In this document: positions 15,015 through 21,955 of the stretch, in pieces | Layout of the letters: each line of letters begins with the position of its first letter | Numbering within the stretch: position 1 is the stretch's first letter | Source: CAHJXF01 sp038240015 | Lineage (GTDB): Bacteria > Pseudomonadota > Gammaproteobacteria > Burkholderiales > Burkholderiaceae_D | Assembly: GCA_038240015.1 (NCBI GenBank) | Contig: JBBSEF010000051.1 | Span: 1 to 21,955, forward strand | Length of the DNA: 21,955 nt | Direction of reading: 5' to 3' | Position numbers and translations under genes: made by a program | The notes under the pieces: generated by a model | What the model was told of the DNA's origin: nothing | Database searches by the model: none | What the model saw: only the letters and a program-made list of their open reading frames with translations

Positions 15015-15860
15015 ATGAGCTTGCTTCTCGACGGCGTCGGCCTCGTCCATGTCAACGGGCATCGCGCGTTGCACGAGGTCACGCTGTCGGCAAAAGGCGG
15101 CGAGCGCTTCGCGATCATCGGCCCTTCGGGTGCGGGCAAGACGAGCTTGCTCCGCATCCTGGCGAGCGCGCTGCGGCCTACCGAAGGGCGTGTCGAAACG
15201 CTGGGAGCCAGTCCGTGGCAGATGTCGGCGAGCGAGCTTCGGCGCCATCGAGCGCGAGTCGGCATGGTGTACCAGGCACCGCCGATCCCGCCGCGGTTGC
15301 GCGTCGTCACTGCCGTGCTCGCGGGTCGGCTCGGCGCATGGGGGGCCGGCCGCGCATTGCGCTCGTTGCTCTACCCGAGCGATATCGTCGGTGCACGTGA
15401 AGTGCTTGCGCGACTCGATCTGGCGGACCGATTGTTCGATCGCTGCGACCGCCTCTCGGGCGGCCAGTTGCAAAGAGTCGGCATCGCCCGCGTGCTCTAC
15501 CAGAAGCCCGATCTGCTGCTCGCCGACGAACCCGTTTCCGCACTCGACCCGACCTTGGCGGATGCCGCGGTGGGTCGGTTGATCGAGCAAGGCGAAGCGG
15601 CGGGAACCACGTTGGTCGCGTCGCTGCACGCGGTGGACCTCGCGTTGAAATGGTTTCCGCGCATCGTCGGCATGCGCGCGGGTTCGGTGCTGTTCGACGT
15701 CGCATCGTCGGAGGTTACGCACGACATGCTGCACGAGTTGTACGCAGCCGAAGGCAGCGCCCTGCCGATGCAGGGGCATGACCCGCTCGCGTTGCACAGT
15801 CGCATGCCGCAGGACGCGGCTTCGAATATCGTGCCGCTGGCACGACCGGGGTGCCGATGA
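15015..15860 (+). CDS. ABC transporter ATP-binding protein (PhnC-like)
   Basis: A 281-residue cytoplasmic ATPase that powers the adjacent transporter. Walker A is GPSGAGKTS at 36-44, the Q-loop is VYQAP, the signature is LSGGQLQ at 147-153 and Walker B is LLLADEP at about 167-173 followed by SALDP. The switch histidine is in SLHAVDLAL. It is 34 nt downstream of the binding protein, and its stop overlaps the start of the first permease (ATGA). It most resembles PhnC-type ATPases, as expected for a PhnD-type binding protein. Confidence 0.93.
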   Translation: MSLLLDGVGLVHVNGHRALHEVTLSAKGGERFAIIGPSGAGKTSLLRILASALRPTEGRVETLGASPWQMSASELRRHRARVGMVYQAPPIPPRLRVVTAVLAGRLGAWGAGRALRSLLYPSDIVGAREVLARLDLADRLFDRCDRLSGGQLQRVGIARVLYQKPDLLLADEPVSALDPTLADAAVGRLIEQGEAAGTTLVASLHAVDLALKWFPRIVGMRAGSVLFDVASSEVTHDMLHELYAAEGSALPMQGHDPLALHSRMPQDAASNIVPLARPGCR

Positions 15861-16717
15861 ACCTGGCCGGACACTTGGTCCCGACCGCGGCCGACGCGGC
15901 GGGCGAGATGCGCGATCCGCAGGCAAAGACGCGAGTCACCGCATTGCTGATCGCGTTGGCCGTCCTGTGGCCGCTCGCGGTACTCGCCGACTTCAAGCCG
16001 TGGCTGTTGTTCGACGCGGGCAACCTGAAGGTGATGGCCGCATTTCTTTCCGGCTTCTTTCCGCCGGCCACGTCGAACGAATTTCTCGGTCTGCTGTTGA
16101 AGGCGACATTCGAAACGCTGGCGATGGCGACCGCGGGCATCGCGCTGGCTTTCGTGCTCGCGACGCCGCTCGCGTTCGTGATGACGCATTCGCTTTCGGT
16201 TTCGCGGATCGGTCCCAGCAAGGGACTGTGGCGCGGTCAGGCCGCGCGGTCCGTCGGGCGCGCCCTGCTCACTTTCCTGCGCGCGATACCCGAAGTGGTG
16301 TGGGCGCTGCTGCTGGTTCGCGCGCTCGGCCTCGGGCCTGCGGCCGGCGTGCTTGCGCTCGCCATCACGTACGGCGGCATGCTCGGCAAGGTGTATGCGG
16401 AGATACTCGAGTCGGGCGACACGCGGCCCGCGCGTGCGTTGCTCGAAGCGGGCAGCGGGCGCGTGACCGCACTCTTCTACGGCCTCTTGCCGGGAGCATC
16501 GCGCGAGCTCGCCTCGTACACGGTCTATCGATGGGAGTGCGCGGTGCGGGCCTCGGTGGTGATGGGCTTCGTCGGCGCCGGCGGTCTCGGGCAGTTGATG
16601 GACCAGTCGATGAAGATGCTCAACGGCGGCGAGGCCAGCTCGATCCTACTGATGTTCCTGGTGCTGGTGCTGCTGGCCGATGCATTGAGCGCCGCGCTGC
16701 GGCGCATGCTGGCATGA
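15857..16717 (+). CDS. ABC transporter permease 1 (PhnE-like)
   Basis: A 286-residue inner-membrane permease with about six hydrophobic segments, the first at TALLIALAVLWPLAVLA. The EAA-type cytoplasmic loop that docks the ATPase is visible as EAGSGRVTALFYGLLP at about 197-212, followed by YTVYRWECAVRASVVMGFVGAGGLG, which is characteristic of PhnE permeases. I start at the ATG at 15857, which overlaps the ATPase stop, rather than GTG 15851. Its stop overlaps the start of the second permease in the same way. Confidence 0.9.
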   Translation: MNLAGHLVPTAADAAGEMRDPQAKTRVTALLIALAVLWPLAVLADFKPWLLFDAGNLKVMAAFLSGFFPPATSNEFLGLLLKATFETLAMATAGIALAFVLATPLAFVMTHSLSVSRIGPSKGLWRGQAARSVGRALLTFLRAIPEVVWALLLVRALGLGPAAGVLALAITYGGMLGKVYAEILESGDTRPARALLEAGSGRVTALFYGLLPGASRELASYTVYRWECAVRASVVMGFVGAGGLGQLMDQSMKMLNGGEASSILLMFLVLVLLADALSAALRRMLA

Positions 16718-17538
16718 ACGCCGGCGCCACCGACCTCAGCGCCGCGGAGCGCGCGCACGCCGCCGGTCCGTGCGCGGCTTGCATCACGGTCCTCGTGCTG
16801 ATCGTGGCCGCTGTCGTTGCGAGCTTCTGGTATCTCGGCATCGACTACCGCGCGCTCGCGGCCGGCGAATCGTTGCGGCTGATGGCCAGGTTCATAGCGG
16901 AATTCTTTCCGCCCGATCTGTCGCCCGCATTCGTAGCGAAGACCGCGTATGGCGCGATCCAGACGCTCGCGGTCTCGGCGCTGGGAACCTTGCTCGCCGT
17001 CGTCGCGGGCGCGGCGCTCGCCCTGCCGGCTTCAGGCCGTCTCGGTCCGACGATGCGAGCCGCCGCACGCCTCATCCTCAATCTCTTGCGCAGCGTCCCC
17101 GAATTGGTGTGGGCGGTATTGATGGTGCTGGCAGCGGGGCTCGGTCCCTTTGCCGGCGTGCTCGCATTGGGGCTGCACACCAGCGGAGTATTCGGCCGGC
17201 TGTTCGGCGAGACGCTCGAGAACGTGACGAGGGAACCCGAGCAAGCGTTGCGCGTTTCGGGCAGCGGCGTGGTGGCGGCGTTCACGTATGGCAGCTTGCC
17301 ACTGGTGACGCCGCAATGGCTGGCGTACACGCTGTACCGTTGGGAGATGAACATCCGCATGGCGGCGGTGCTCGGCTTCGTCGGTGCGGGCGGGCTGGGC
17401 CAGATGCTGTACTTCCACCTGTCGTTGTTCCAACAGCCGCAGGCGGCGACGGTGCTGATCGCGATGTGCGTACTGACGATCGGCGTCGATGCGCTGAGCA
17501 GCCGCTGGCGGCGGGGACTGGCACCGGCTTACGGCTGA
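16714..17538 (+). CDS. ABC transporter permease 2 (PhnE-like)
   Basis: A 274-residue permease homologous to its neighbour: a hydrophobic N-terminal segment ITVLVLIVAAVVASFWYLG, the docking loop RVSGSGVVAAFTYGSLP, and LYRWEMNIRMAAVLGFVGAGGLGQ. The two permeases presumably form a heterodimer in the membrane, as PhnE pairs do. The ATG at 16714 overlaps the previous stop (ATGA); the much longer open frame reaching back to 15778 is out-of-frame sequence of the two upstream genes. Last gene of the transporter operon. Confidence 0.9.
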   Translation: MNAGATDLSAAERAHAAGPCAACITVLVLIVAAVVASFWYLGIDYRALAAGESLRLMARFIAEFFPPDLSPAFVAKTAYGAIQTLAVSALGTLLAVVAGAALALPASGRLGPTMRAAARLILNLLRSVPELVWAVLMVLAAGLGPFAGVLALGLHTSGVFGRLFGETLENVTREPEQALRVSGSGVVAAFTYGSLPLVTPQWLAYTLYRWEMNIRMAAVLGFVGAGGLGQMLYFHLSLFQQPQAATVLIAMCVLTIGVDALSSRWRRGLAPAYG

Positions 17539-17609
17539 TCCGGTGATTCACCACCCGGCGAGAGTAATATCCAAAAAGTCTGGGTAACGTCAATCGATAG
17601 GTCAAGGCA

Positions 17610-18515
17610 ATGGAGCTGCGGCATCTGCGCTACTTCCTCGCAGTGGCTCAGGAGTTCAGCTTCACGCGTGCCGCGGAGCGGCTGCATATTTCGCAGCCGC
17701 CGCTCAGCCAGCAGATTGCCGACCTCGAAAACGAACTGGGAACGCAACTGCTGACGCGGACCAGCCGACGCGTCGAGCTCACGGCGGCGGGCTCGGCTTT
17801 TCTCGTGCACGCAAATGCGATTCTCGAACGCGTGGACCAGGCGCGCAGCGAGGTACAGGCGATCGGGTCGGGAAGCGCCGGGCGCCTGGACATCGGCTTG
17901 AGCGGCTCGCTGCTGCTCGGTCCGTTGCCGCAATTGATTGCCGCCTATCGCCGCAGTCATCCGTCGATCATCGTTGTGCTGCACGAAATGACGCCGGCCG
18001 CGCAACTCGCGGGACTGCTCGACCGCAAGATCTCGGTGAGCTTCACTCGTACCGCGGTTGACGATGATGTCCTGGCGAGCGAGTTGCTATGGAAGGATCC
18101 GGTCGTGGTGGCGCTGCCGCGGGGCCATCCGATGGGCCGCCGGCGCAAGCTTCTGCTCGCGGACCTGAAGGACGAAGAGTTCGTCCTCCTCAGACTCGAC
18201 TCTTCCGGCTTTGCCCAATACCTTCACGCGTGCTGCGTCGACGCGGGCTTCGTTCCGCGGGTGGCCCAGCAGGTGGTGGAGTCTCAAGCGATCCCCAGCC
18301 TCGTCGCGGCCGGTCTTGGCGTGGCGCTGGTCCCCGCGTCCCTGCAGCGCGCGCATCGTCGCGGCGTCGAGTACCGCGCGCTGTCGCGCAATACCCCGCG
18401 CGCGGATGTCTATGCGATACAGCGCAAGGACGACGCATCCCCCGTGGTGCGCGGCTTCATCGAAAAGGCCGGCGAGGTATTGGCGCGCGAGAAGGTAGGC
18501 TCGTCCCCCAAGTGA
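17610..18515 (+). CDS. LysR-family transcriptional regulator
   Basis: A 301-residue regulator with the N-terminal winged helix-turn-helix MELRHLRYFLAVAQEFSFTRAAERLHISQPPLSQQI and the LysR effector-binding domain from about residue 90. The MELRHLRYF start resembles the BenM/CatM group, which respond to small aromatic or dicarboxylic acids. It is co-oriented with the transporter 71 nt upstream and with the symporter 235 nt downstream. A GC-rich hairpin follows its stop. The likely target is the dctA-M20 set downstream; control of the selenium transporter is less likely but not excluded. I could not find a convincing T-N11-A box. Confidence 0.92.
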   Translation: MELRHLRYFLAVAQEFSFTRAAERLHISQPPLSQQIADLENELGTQLLTRTSRRVELTAAGSAFLVHANAILERVDQARSEVQAIGSGSAGRLDIGLSGSLLLGPLPQLIAAYRRSHPSIIVVLHEMTPAAQLAGLLDRKISVSFTRTAVDDDVLASELLWKDPVVVALPRGHPMGRRRKLLLADLKDEEFVLLRLDSSGFAQYLHACCVDAGFVPRVAQQVVESQAIPSLVAAGLGVALVPASLQRAHRRGVEYRALSRNTPRADVYAIQRKDDASPVVRGFIEKAGEVLAREKVGSSPK

Positions 18516-18521
18516 TGCGCA

Positions 18522-18547
18522 CCGGCGGTGGTCGCGGCGACCGCCGG
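18522..18547 (+). terminator. GC-rich hairpin after the LysR gene
   Basis: A perfect 8-bp stem CCGGCGGT / ACCGCCGG with a 10-nt loop starts 6 nt after the LysR stop codon. No T run follows, so it may be a weak or Rho-assisted terminator, or an mRNA-stabilising structure. Confidence 0.4.
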
Positions 18548-18750
18548 CGAGGCCCTCGGTTGGCGCGCCGATGCGGCGATTCGTCTGTCTCCATCCATAC
18601 CGAAAACAGATCGATCGAGTGGAACAATATATTGGACAACACTACCGCTTGATAAGACCCTCTACCCGAGTCGACCGCCGCAAAGCATTGCGAAGATGAC
18701 GCAAGCGCGCGCCGGCGAAGTTCAACGGACGTTTTTTCGCGGAGAAACAA

Positions 18751-20076
18751 ATGGCCAAGTTCTTCAAGTCGCTATTCGGTCAAGTCGTCGTCGCGCTGAT
18801 CATCGGCATCGTGGTGGGCGTGCTCTATCCGCAATTCGCCGCGAGCCTGAAACCGCTTGGCGACGGCTTCATCAAGCTCATCAAGGTACTGATCACGCCG
18901 ATCGTCTTTTGCGTCGTCGTACTGGGCATCGCGGGCGCGGGCGACCTGAAGAAGGTCGGGCGTGTCGGACTCAAAGCGGTGATCTATTTCGAGCTGGTCA
19001 CCACCGTAGCCTTGCTGCTGGGCCTCGCGCTGGCGTACTTCTTTCATCCCGGCGCCGGAATGAACATCGATCCCAAGTCGCTGGACGCGAGTGCGATGAG
19101 TTCCTACGTCGACCGCGCGTCGCAGGTCAAGAGTCAGGGCATCGTCGAGTTCCTGATGAAGCTCATCCCCACCACGTTCGTGAACGCCTTCGCCGGCGGC
19201 GATGTCCTCCAGGTGTTGCTGATCTCGGTCGGCTTCGGATGCGCGCTGGCATTGCTCGGCAACAGCGGCAAGCCTTTTCTCGCGATCATCGAGCAGGCGT
19301 CGCACGTGTTCTTCAAGATGATGTTTTTCGTCGTCAAGCTGGCTCCGCTGGGCGTTCTGGGCGCGATCGCATTCACGGTCGGCAAGTACGGCGTGGCTTC
19401 GCTTCAGCAGCTGGGCTACCTCGTCGGACTGTTCTATCTGACGGTAATCATCTTCGTCGTCGTGGTCCTCGGCGGCATCCTGCGGCTGGCCGGGTTCAAC
19501 ATCTTCAAGCTGATCCGATACCTGCGCGAAGAGCTGATGATCGTGGCCGGCACCGCATCGTCGGACAGCGTGCTGCCGCAGGTGATGCGCAAGCTCGAGC
19601 GCATGGGCATCAAGGACTCCACGGTCGGCCTCGTCATTCCCACCGGCTACTCGTTCAACCTCGATGCGTTCTCGATCTACCTCACGCTGGCCGCGGTGTT
19701 CATCGCGCAGGCCACCAACACGCCTCTGTCGATGGTCGATCTGCTGACAATTCTGGCCGTGGCATTGATCACCTCCAAAGGCGCGCACGGCGTTCCCGGC
19801 TCGGCGATCGTGATCCTGGCAGCGACGTTGACTGCCATACCGGCGATCCCCGCGATCGGGCTCGTGCTGGTGCTCTCGGTGGACTGGTTCATGGGCATCG
19901 CGCGTGCGCTGGGCAACCTGTTGGGCAACTGCGTTGCAACGGTGGTCGTCGCAAGCTGGGAGAAGGACATCGACAAGGTGCAGGCTCGTCGCGTGCTGGA
20001 CGGCAAGGTGTTGGTCGATCTCGACGAGCATGTCGACGCCGGATTGAATCCAGTGCAGGCAGGCGCAGAGTCATAG
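18751..20076 (+). CDS. dctA: C4-dicarboxylate transport protein, DctA family
   Basis: A 441-residue sodium/proton:dicarboxylate symporter (DAACS family) of the inner membrane, typically taking up succinate, fumarate or malate. The family signatures are clear: SSDSVLPQVM (the serine-rich re-entrant loop), PTGYSFNLDAFSIYLTLAAVFIAQATN, and SKGAHGVPGSAIVIL. Many hydrophobic segments cover the length, beginning VVVALIIGIVVGVLYP. A GGAGA ribosome binding site precedes the ATG. The family motif SxNLDG is SFNLDA here, a Gly to Ala change that may affect substrate range. Following hydrolase genes suggest its substrate is not plain succinate. The gene symbol reflects family only. Confidence 0.88.
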   Translation: MAKFFKSLFGQVVVALIIGIVVGVLYPQFAASLKPLGDGFIKLIKVLITPIVFCVVVLGIAGAGDLKKVGRVGLKAVIYFELVTTVALLLGLALAYFFHPGAGMNIDPKSLDASAMSSYVDRASQVKSQGIVEFLMKLIPTTFVNAFAGGDVLQVLLISVGFGCALALLGNSGKPFLAIIEQASHVFFKMMFFVVKLAPLGVLGAIAFTVGKYGVASLQQLGYLVGLFYLTVIIFVVVVLGGILRLAGFNIFKLIRYLREELMIVAGTASSDSVLPQVMRKLERMGIKDSTVGLVIPTGYSFNLDAFSIYLTLAAVFIAQATNTPLSMVDLLTILAVALITSKGAHGVPGSAIVILAATLTAIPAIPAIGLVLVLSVDWFMGIARALGNLLGNCVATVVVASWEKDIDKVQARRVLDGKVLVDLDEHVDAGLNPVQAGAES

Positions 20077-20110
20077 GCGTCACGCGTTCTGCGGATCGCG
20101 CTCTCGAACG

Positions 20111-20136
20111 ACGGCGCACGAGCACGCATGCGCCGT
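20111..20136. other. Intercistronic hairpin between dctA and the M20 amidohydrolase
   Basis: A perfect 8-bp inverted repeat ACGGCGCA / TGCGCCGT with a 10-nt loop lies in the 95-bp gap. It has no T run, so it may attenuate or stabilise the transcript rather than end it. The ribosome binding site of the next gene follows 24 nt later. Confidence 0.4.
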
Positions 20137-20171
20137 TAGTCGTCACGCGGCCGCACATCAAGGAGCATTCG

Positions 20172-21434
20172 ATGGATCACGACACACATCCCTCCGCATC
20201 GCGGATCTGGGAACACTGCGAGGCACTGGCCGCATGCTCGGAACAGGCCGATGGATTGACGCGCGTCTTTCTGAGCAAGCAACAACGCGCGGCCAGCGAC
20301 CTCGTGCTCGGCTGGATGCGCGACGCAGGCATGGCCGCGCGGCTCGATGCGATCGGCAACTGCGTGGGACGCTACGAAGGCGACCGGCCCGGCTTGCCGT
20401 GCCTCGTACTCGGGTCGCATCTCGACACGGTGCGCGATGCAGGCAAGTACGACGGGATGCTCGGCGTCGTGGCCGCGGTCGAATGCGTGCATGCGCTGAA
20501 CCGGCAAGGCAAGCGCATGCCGTTCGCCATCGAAGTGCTGGGCTTCTCCGACGAGGAAGGGGTTCGCTTCGGCGCCACGTTGCTGGGCAGCCGCGCGGTC
20601 GCCGGCGCCTTTGACCCGATGTTGCTCGAGAAGGAGGATCACGAAGGCATCAGCATGCGCAAAGCGCTGACGGATTTCGGACTCGATCCTGCGCGGATCG
20701 CAAGCGCGGCGCACCGGCGTGACGACGTGCTCGCGTACGCCGAGTTGCATATCGAGCAGGGACCGGTACTCGAAGCGGAAGGCCTGTCGGTCGGCGTCGT
20801 GACCGCGATCAACGGCGCCAATCGCTTCCTGATCGAAGTCGACGGCATGGCGGGCCACGCCGGTACCGTGCCGATGAACCTGCGACAGGACGCACTGGCC
20901 GCGGCCGCTGAATGCGTCCTCGCGATCGAGCAGCGCTGCTCGAGCGTGCCCGAGCTGGTGGGCACCGTGGGCAAGCTCGAGACGCTGCCCGGCGCGACCA
21001 ATGTCATCCCCGGGAAAGTCTTGTTCACGATCGACATCCGCTCGCCGCGCAATGCCGAGCGCCTGGCTGCGGCAGCCGACGTTCAGGAGACCCTGCGAGC
21101 GATCTGCGCGCGCCGCAAGGTCGCGCTGAAAATCAATCCGAATCACGAAGGTCGCACGGCGGCATGCGCGCCGTGGATGATGGAGCAGATCGGCGACGCC
21201 ATCGCCGCCGAAGGATTGCCGGTGCGAAAGCTCTCGAGCGGCGCGGGTCACGACGGCATGGCGCTGGTCGATCTGACCGATATCGGCATGCTGTTCGTGC
21301 GCTGCAAAGGCGGCATCAGTCACAACCCGGCCGAAGCGATCACGCTCGAAGACGTCGATACCAGCGCGCGGGTATTCCTGCGCTTCATCGAAAGCTTCCG
21401 ACCGCGCAGCCATGAAGACACGAGGCAGGGATGA
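20172..21434 (+). CDS. Zn-dependent M20 amidohydrolase, AllC/hydantoinase-carbamoylase family
   Basis: A 420-residue member of the family that includes allantoate amidohydrolase, N-carbamoyl-L-amino-acid hydrolase and beta-ureidopropionase. Metal ligands are visible: H83 (GSHLDTV), D94 (KYDGMLG), E128/E129 (SDEEGVRFG), H193 (ELHIEQGPVLE) and H384 (GISHNPAE). The dimer-interface motif GHAGTVPM is at about 228-235, and SGAGHDGMAL is characteristic of the AllC group. AAGGAG ends 6 nt before the ATG. A far longer open frame upstream is out-of-frame dctA sequence. The substrate is not deducible: an N-carbamoyl, ureido or amide compound. It is coupled to a second M20 gene. Confidence 0.9.
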   Translation: MDHDTHPSASRIWEHCEALAACSEQADGLTRVFLSKQQRAASDLVLGWMRDAGMAARLDAIGNCVGRYEGDRPGLPCLVLGSHLDTVRDAGKYDGMLGVVAAVECVHALNRQGKRMPFAIEVLGFSDEEGVRFGATLLGSRAVAGAFDPMLLEKEDHEGISMRKALTDFGLDPARIASAAHRRDDVLAYAELHIEQGPVLEAEGLSVGVVTAINGANRFLIEVDGMAGHAGTVPMNLRQDALAAAAECVLAIEQRCSSVPELVGTVGKLETLPGATNVIPGKVLFTIDIRSPRNAERLAAAADVQETLRAICARRKVALKINPNHEGRTAACAPWMMEQIGDAIAAEGLPVRKLSSGAGHDGMALVDLTDIGMLFVRCKGGISHNPAEAITLEDVDTSARVFLRFIESFRPRSHEDTRQG

Positions 21435-21955
21435 GCCCGTACGATGCGCTTGGCGCCTGGGTCGATGCGCATCACGGCGAGCAGATCGAGTTCCTGCGCG
21501 AGATCGTGCGCGTGCCGTCCGACACGCCGCCCGGAGACAACGCGCCGGCAGCCGAGAAGGCCGCGGCCCTCCTGACCGCGCTGGGCTTCTGCGTCGAGCG
21601 CCATCCGGTGGCGGACGATTTCCTGCGCGACTACGGGATGCGCAGCGTCACCAATCTGATCGTGCGTCAGCGCTTCGGCTCGGGCGGCCCGACGGTGGCG
21701 TTGAATGCGCATGGTGACGTCGTTCCGCCTGGCGAAGGCTGGACGAGAAAGCCGTACGGAGGCGAGATCGAAGACGGTCGGATGTATGGCCGCGGAGTCG
21801 CCGTGTCGAAGTCGGACGTTGCGACCTATGCGTATGCGCTGGCTGCGTTGCGCGAACTCGTGCAGCACGGCGCGGTGCTCGACGGCACGGTCGAGCTGCA
21901 CTTCACCTACGACGAAGAACTCGGCGGGCTCGCGGGCCCCGGCTGGCTGTTGGAG
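21431..21955 (+). CDS. M20 family peptidase (ArgE/DapE/CPG2-like), cut by window end
   Basis: 175 codons are visible and the frame is still open at the end of the window. The N-terminal half of an M20 metallopeptidase shows VRVPSDTPPGDNAPAAEKAA, the metal-binding ALNAHGDVVPPGEGWTRKP, GRGVAVSKSDVATYAYAL and the second-shell YDEELGG. The family hydrolyses N-acyl amino acids or dipeptides. Its ATG overlaps the stop of the preceding M20 gene (ATGA), so the two hydrolases are made together and probably act on the same compound or in sequence. Two M20 enzymes of different subfamilies back to back is notable. Confidence 0.88.
   Translation, partial: MSPYDALGAWVDAHHGEQIEFLREIVRVPSDTPPGDNAPAAEKAAALLTALGFCVERHPVADDFLRDYGMRSVTNLIVRQRFGSGGPTVALNAHGDVVPPGEGWTRKPYGGEIEDGRMYGRGVAVSKSDVATYAYALAALRELVQHGAVLDGTVELHFTYDEELGGLAGPGWLLE

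Noticed and set aside
15778..16713. Upstream extension of the second permease frame
   Set aside because: It is out-of-frame sequence of the ATPase and first permease genes; the ATGA overlap and permease length fix the start at 16714.
14117..17538. Phosphonate transporter phnDCE
   Set aside because: The fold is PhnD/C/E-like, but there are no phosphonate catabolism genes and the operon directly follows senA, so a selenium oxyanion transporter is preferred.
18528..20171. Upstream extension of the M20 amidohydrolase frame to 968 residues
   Set aside because: The extra part is dctA read in the wrong frame, rich in Arg and Gly; a strong AAGGAG site precedes the ATG at 20172.
1..21955. CRISPR array or insertion sequence
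   Set aside because: No regularly spaced repeats and no recognisable transposase or terminal inverted repeats were seen on either strand.

Overview
The window looks like chromosome from a high-GC betaproteobacterium, most likely Burkholderiales. Phosphoenolpyruvate carboxylase, DctA, LysR and M20 proteins have that flavour, coding is GC-rich with GC-rich third positions from about 4.95 kb onward, and operons are tightly packed with ATGA overlaps. Genus is not decidable by eye. The left 4.9 kb is visibly less GC-rich and carries signs of an integrated element.

Left part (1-4.95 kb): a minus-strand glutathione-dependent formaldehyde detoxification set, adhC-fghA-gfa (class III alcohol dehydrogenase, S-formylglutathione hydrolase, formaldehyde-glutathione ligation protein). 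Its roughly 500-bp upstream region contains a cluster of dyad-symmetric sites. It ends at the 3' half of a tRNA-Asn gene (3206-3250), which I read as the attachment-site scar of a genomic island. To the right are a SAM methyltransferase, a decayed fragment that may derive from a replication-initiation protein, and a small ORF.

Middle (4.95-10.7 kb): a frameshifted M23 peptidase gene; a decayed, internally deleted second copy of the start of ppc; an operon of an exported protein of unknown function translationally coupled to a divergent inorganic pyrophosphatase; the intact ppc gene; and two truncated toxin genes (YafQ-like and PIN-like) abutting head to head at a recombination scar.

Selenium locus (10.74-17.54 kb): the most interesting part. 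On the minus strand a TIGR04348-type glycosyltransferase (SenB, selenosugar synthase) is followed by selenophosphate synthase (SelD/SenC). Divergently, 40 bp away, is an EgtB-like DinB/FGE-sulfatase protein (SenA, selenoneine synthase), followed by a PhnD/PhnC/PhnE-E-like ABC transporter of the type annotated as putative selenate transporter. Read together: selenium uptake, then SelD makes selenophosphate, SenB makes a selenosugar, and SenA joins selenium to hercynine to give selenoneine. No hercynine-making EgtD is present here.

Right part (17.6-21.96 kb): a LysR regulator, a DctA-type dicarboxylate symporter, an AllC/hydantoinase-carbamoylase-type M20 amidohydrolase and a second, cut-off M20 peptidase coupled to it. 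This looks like a small uptake-and-hydrolysis locus for an N-substituted acidic compound of unknown identity.
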